DNA of 64,000 nucleotides from Acidobacteriota bacterium (GTDB lineage Bacteria > Acidobacteriota > Holophagae > Acanthopleuribacterales > Acanthopleuribacteraceae): NCBI GenBank assembly GCA_002747255.1, contig PDUC01000039.1, positions 1 through 64,000 on the forward strand, in the 5' to 3' direction. The notes beneath the pieces are model-generated. The model saw nothing but the letters and a program-made list of their open reading frames with translations. It ran no database searches and had not been told where the DNA came from. Position 1 is the stretch's first letter. Each line of letters begins with the position of its first letter. The translations under genes and the position numbers were made by a program. Below, one piece after another: positions 62,624 to 64,000 of this stretch.

Positions 62624-62995
62624 CTACCCCTCAGGCATGAGAGAGGAATGGTGCTCCACTATCAGCCAGGATTTGCCTTCTTTTTTGTAGACAAAGCTGA
62701 ATCTGGCCTGGGAAGAGGTTTGATCTTTGAACGTAAAGGTGTAGAGCCCGGAATGAATGGCTAAATCGCCGAATAATTGAATGTGCGATTCATCAATGTG
62801 ACCCACAGGTTCTCTGGCCAGGAAGAAGACAAAATAATCTTCAATGGCAGCGTGGGTTGTTCGCACTTTGTTAGAGAGGGTGGGCATTAAAACCGCATCA
62901 GGTGCATAGTGTTTGACCACTTCTTTGGGATTTCCGGTTAACAAGCTCTGGTTCCAAAGATCAAACAGCTTTTTGATGTCGTTCATTTCTTTCAT
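62624..62995 (-). CDS. SnoaL/DUF4440-like (CaMKII association-type) protein
   Basis: 123 residues. NDIKKLFDLWNQSLLTGNPK, VVKHYAPDAVLMPTLSNKVR, then DLAIHSGLYTFTFKD and WLIVEHHSSLMPEG make the alpha-beta barrel of the NTF2-like superfamily, closest to the calcium/calmodulin kinase association-like (SgcJ/EcaC) group. Substrate unknown. AGGAGG precedes the first ATG closely; ATG 62986 is an equally plausible start. Confidence 0.8.
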   Translation of the reverse strand: MKEMNDIKKLFDLWNQSLLTGNPKEVVKHYAPDAVLMPTLSNKVRTTHAAIEDYFVFFLAREPVGHIDESHIQLFGDLAIHSGLYTFTFKDQTSSQARFSFVYKKEGKSWLIVEHHSSLMPEG

Positions 62996-63078
62996 TTCCT
63001 CCTCTTAAAGCTAAGAATACATCGAGAGCATTGTAGCACTGGTTTTTCTGAAGCTGGTGTTTTTTCCCTAAATAAAAA

Positions 63079-63096
63079 AACCCGGAGGATCGGGTT
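63079..63096 (-). terminator. Terminator of the DUF5320/NifX-like unit
   Basis: AACCCG and CGGGTT pair around GAGGAT; on the minus strand a run of T follows. It lies about 240 bases after the DUF5320 stop. Confidence 0.5.
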
Positions 63097-63100
63097 CTCT

Positions 63101-63334
63101 AAAGATAGAAAGCGGAAGGCTCACCCCGAATTTGAGAGTTCAGGACAAGCAATCCGCTTTCAATTTGTAATGGCCTGTCTCTTAGAATGACCGCTACACC
63201 TCTTCACCAAAAGGTGAGTTATTGGCGGTGAGGCTCTTACCGGCGCGTTCATTTGACTTGCTGACCATGTGCTTCAATTCCACAGCAGGCGGGACCGAAC
63301 GCTGGCCAGCGACAGCGGGAAGACTCGCAGTTTG
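63101..63334. other. Short region after DUF5320 gene, nothing firm
   Basis: Minus-strand ATG at 63266 opens only 24 codons without a ribosome-binding site. TCACC-AAAA-GGTGA near 63204-63217 is a small hairpin. No gene supported. Confidence 0.35.
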
Positions 63335-63610
63335 TCATTCCTCGACTTTTGCCTGTTGGTCAACCTCCGGAATCTCCTTAGCTTGAAGAGCTTCTTTTGC
63401 TTCTTTAAGTTGCAGTTCCAACTCATTGACACGGTCTTGAAGACTGGCGCGAGACAACGGCATTTCTTGACCTCGATGACCAAGGCCCCTTCCTCTGCCC
63501 CTGCAGACACCGGCTCGGTGTTTTGAAGTCGAATGGTGATTGCACGTACCCAACCCTCGACCTGTTCTCGCTCCACGACCCATAGGTCCACTTCCATCAT
63601 GTCCTGGCAT
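63335..63610 (-). CDS. DUF5320 family protein
   Basis: 91 residues. MPGHDGSGPMGRGARTGRGL and the Gly/Arg-rich, Cys-containing run RGRGRGLGHRG are the DUF5320 signature, followed by a short coiled coil (RVNELELQLKEAKEALQAKE). The family is commonly found next to NifX/NifB-like or Mrp-like iron-sulfur proteins in anaerobes and sulfate reducers; here a NifX-like gene is 98 bases upstream on the same strand. AGGAGG lies 5 bases before the ATG. Function is not known. Confidence 0.85.
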   Translation of the reverse strand: MPGHDGSGPMGRGARTGRGLGTCNHHSTSKHRAGVCRGRGRGLGHRGQEMPLSRASLQDRVNELELQLKEAKEALQAKEIPEVDQQAKVEE

Positions 63611-63708
63611 AGTTTCCTCCTATATCAGTAGTTTGTTTGATTGGTTTCATTTTCTTACGCGTTTTGTACAGGCGGAACACCTGTATGGCCTTGTTCTGTG
63701 ACAACACA

Positions 63709-64000
63709 CTAGTGATTACAAGCGTTTGTGCCGGCAGCTAGGTTGCCGTCCATATAATCACGAATTGCCTTGTCGGGAACGGGCTCTGTTACACCTGAAA
63801 TAACATCAACACCGCCAGCAGCCAAAAGCTGCTTGGCTCTGTGGCCGATGCCGCCTGCTAAAACAAGGCTGGCGCCTTGTTCTGCAATCCATTTGGGCAG
63901 CACACCGGGCTCATGAGGTGGCGGTTCCATGTTGGTAGACTTGACAATGGTTTTGTTTTCCTTGTCTACTTCGTAAAATTTGAACACATCACAGTGTCCA
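63709..64000 (-). CDS. NifX/NifB-like dinitrogenase iron-molybdenum cofactor-type protein (5' partial)
   Basis: At least 96 residues; the frame continues past the window end, where GHCDVFKFYEVDKENK is readable, so the N-terminus (usually MKIAIxSxG...HFGH) is missing. EQGASLVLAGGIGHRAKQLL and AAGGVDVISGVTEPVPDKAI are typical of the NifX/NifB-C fold. These small proteins bind iron-sulfur or iron-molybdenum clusters. No other nif gene is present, so a role in nitrogen fixation should not be assumed. Confidence 0.85.
   Translation of the reverse strand, partial: GHCDVFKFYEVDKENKTIVKSTNMEPPPHEPGVLPKWIAEQGASLVLAGGIGHRAKQLLAAGGVDVISGVTEPVPDKAIRDYMDGNLAAGTNACNH

Noticed and set aside
1-64000. CRISPR array, prophage, insertion sequence or tRNA genes
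   Set aside because: No regularly spaced repeats, transposase or integrase motifs, phage structural genes or tRNA-like cloverleaf were seen on reading the window.

Overview
The window looks like a chromosome segment of a diderm, flagellated and piliated bacterium that respires fatty acids and acetate. Outer-membrane traits are LptE, a beta-barrel protein, a TonB-C-like domain and a type VI Hcp. Motility traits are FlgD/FlgE, an FlhB C-terminal homologue, a chemoreceptor and two PilT-family ATPases. Metabolic traits are AcnB, malate synthase, a long isocitrate lyase, an acyl-CoA synthetase and a large NAD-type glutamate dehydrogenase. G+C is moderate. The mix (MshEN domains, large hybrid sensor kinase, 'nucleoside kinase' with ThrRS-like domains, RamB/ScfR-like regulator, ICL2-length isocitrate lyase) resembles Acidobacteriota or former deltaproteobacterial lineages. 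That placement is inference; no rRNA or tRNA gene was seen.

Layout. 1-1840: truncated protease-propeptide ORF, an orphan hcp behind a sigma-54-like promoter, and a cupin gene that seems to start at ATA. 1925-8021 (minus): lytic transglycosylase, HIT protein and a pseudokinase/coiled-coil/TonB-C fusion, then a stand-alone tandem MshEN protein. 8227-9854 (minus): thioredoxin-like protein and ArsP-type permease. 10228-15161: hybrid sensor kinase, alpha/beta hydrolase, HMA metallochaperone. 15557-20590 (plus): nucleoside kinase, AhpC, ScpA-ScpB and a membrane protein. 20617-26743 (minus): zinc-ribbon receiver protein with a PilT-like ATPase; then DUF309, PilT with a coiled-coil tail, LptE and HolA. 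27052-34305 (plus): thioredoxin-fold protein, EttA, AcnB, SulP transporter. 34461-38052 (minus): DUF2007 protein and glutamate dehydrogenase. 38305-47581: UbiB-like kinase, small lipoprotein, RibD-C protein, response regulator, hemolysin-III protein, CHAD protein, and a 1145-residue secreted multi-domain protein. 47703-54209: flgE/flgD with a sigma-54 promoter, an outer-membrane barrel, a pseudo-receiver/orphan/FlhX operon and a chemoreceptor. 54218-60130: a RamB-like regulator divergent from aceB-aceA. 60264-64000 (minus): acyl-CoA synthetase, SnoaL-like protein, DUF5320 protein and a NifX/NifB-like protein cut by the window end.

The most coherent functional unit is the glyoxylate shunt block: aceB-aceA with a divergent regulator, a dyad overlapping the -35 element and a convergent fatty-acid activating enzyme, with AcnB elsewhere in the window. 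The most unusual items are two genes whose best ribosome-binding sites point to ATA and ATT start codons; the pseudokinase-TonB fusion beside a cell-wall lytic enzyme; a PilT ATPase carrying a coiled coil with its own internal Shine-Dalgarno and ATG; a receiver domain that has lost its phosphorylation residues, coupled to FlhX; and a four-fold repeated C-terminal module in a secreted protein. No CRISPR array, prophage, insertion sequence or biosynthetic gene cluster was found.
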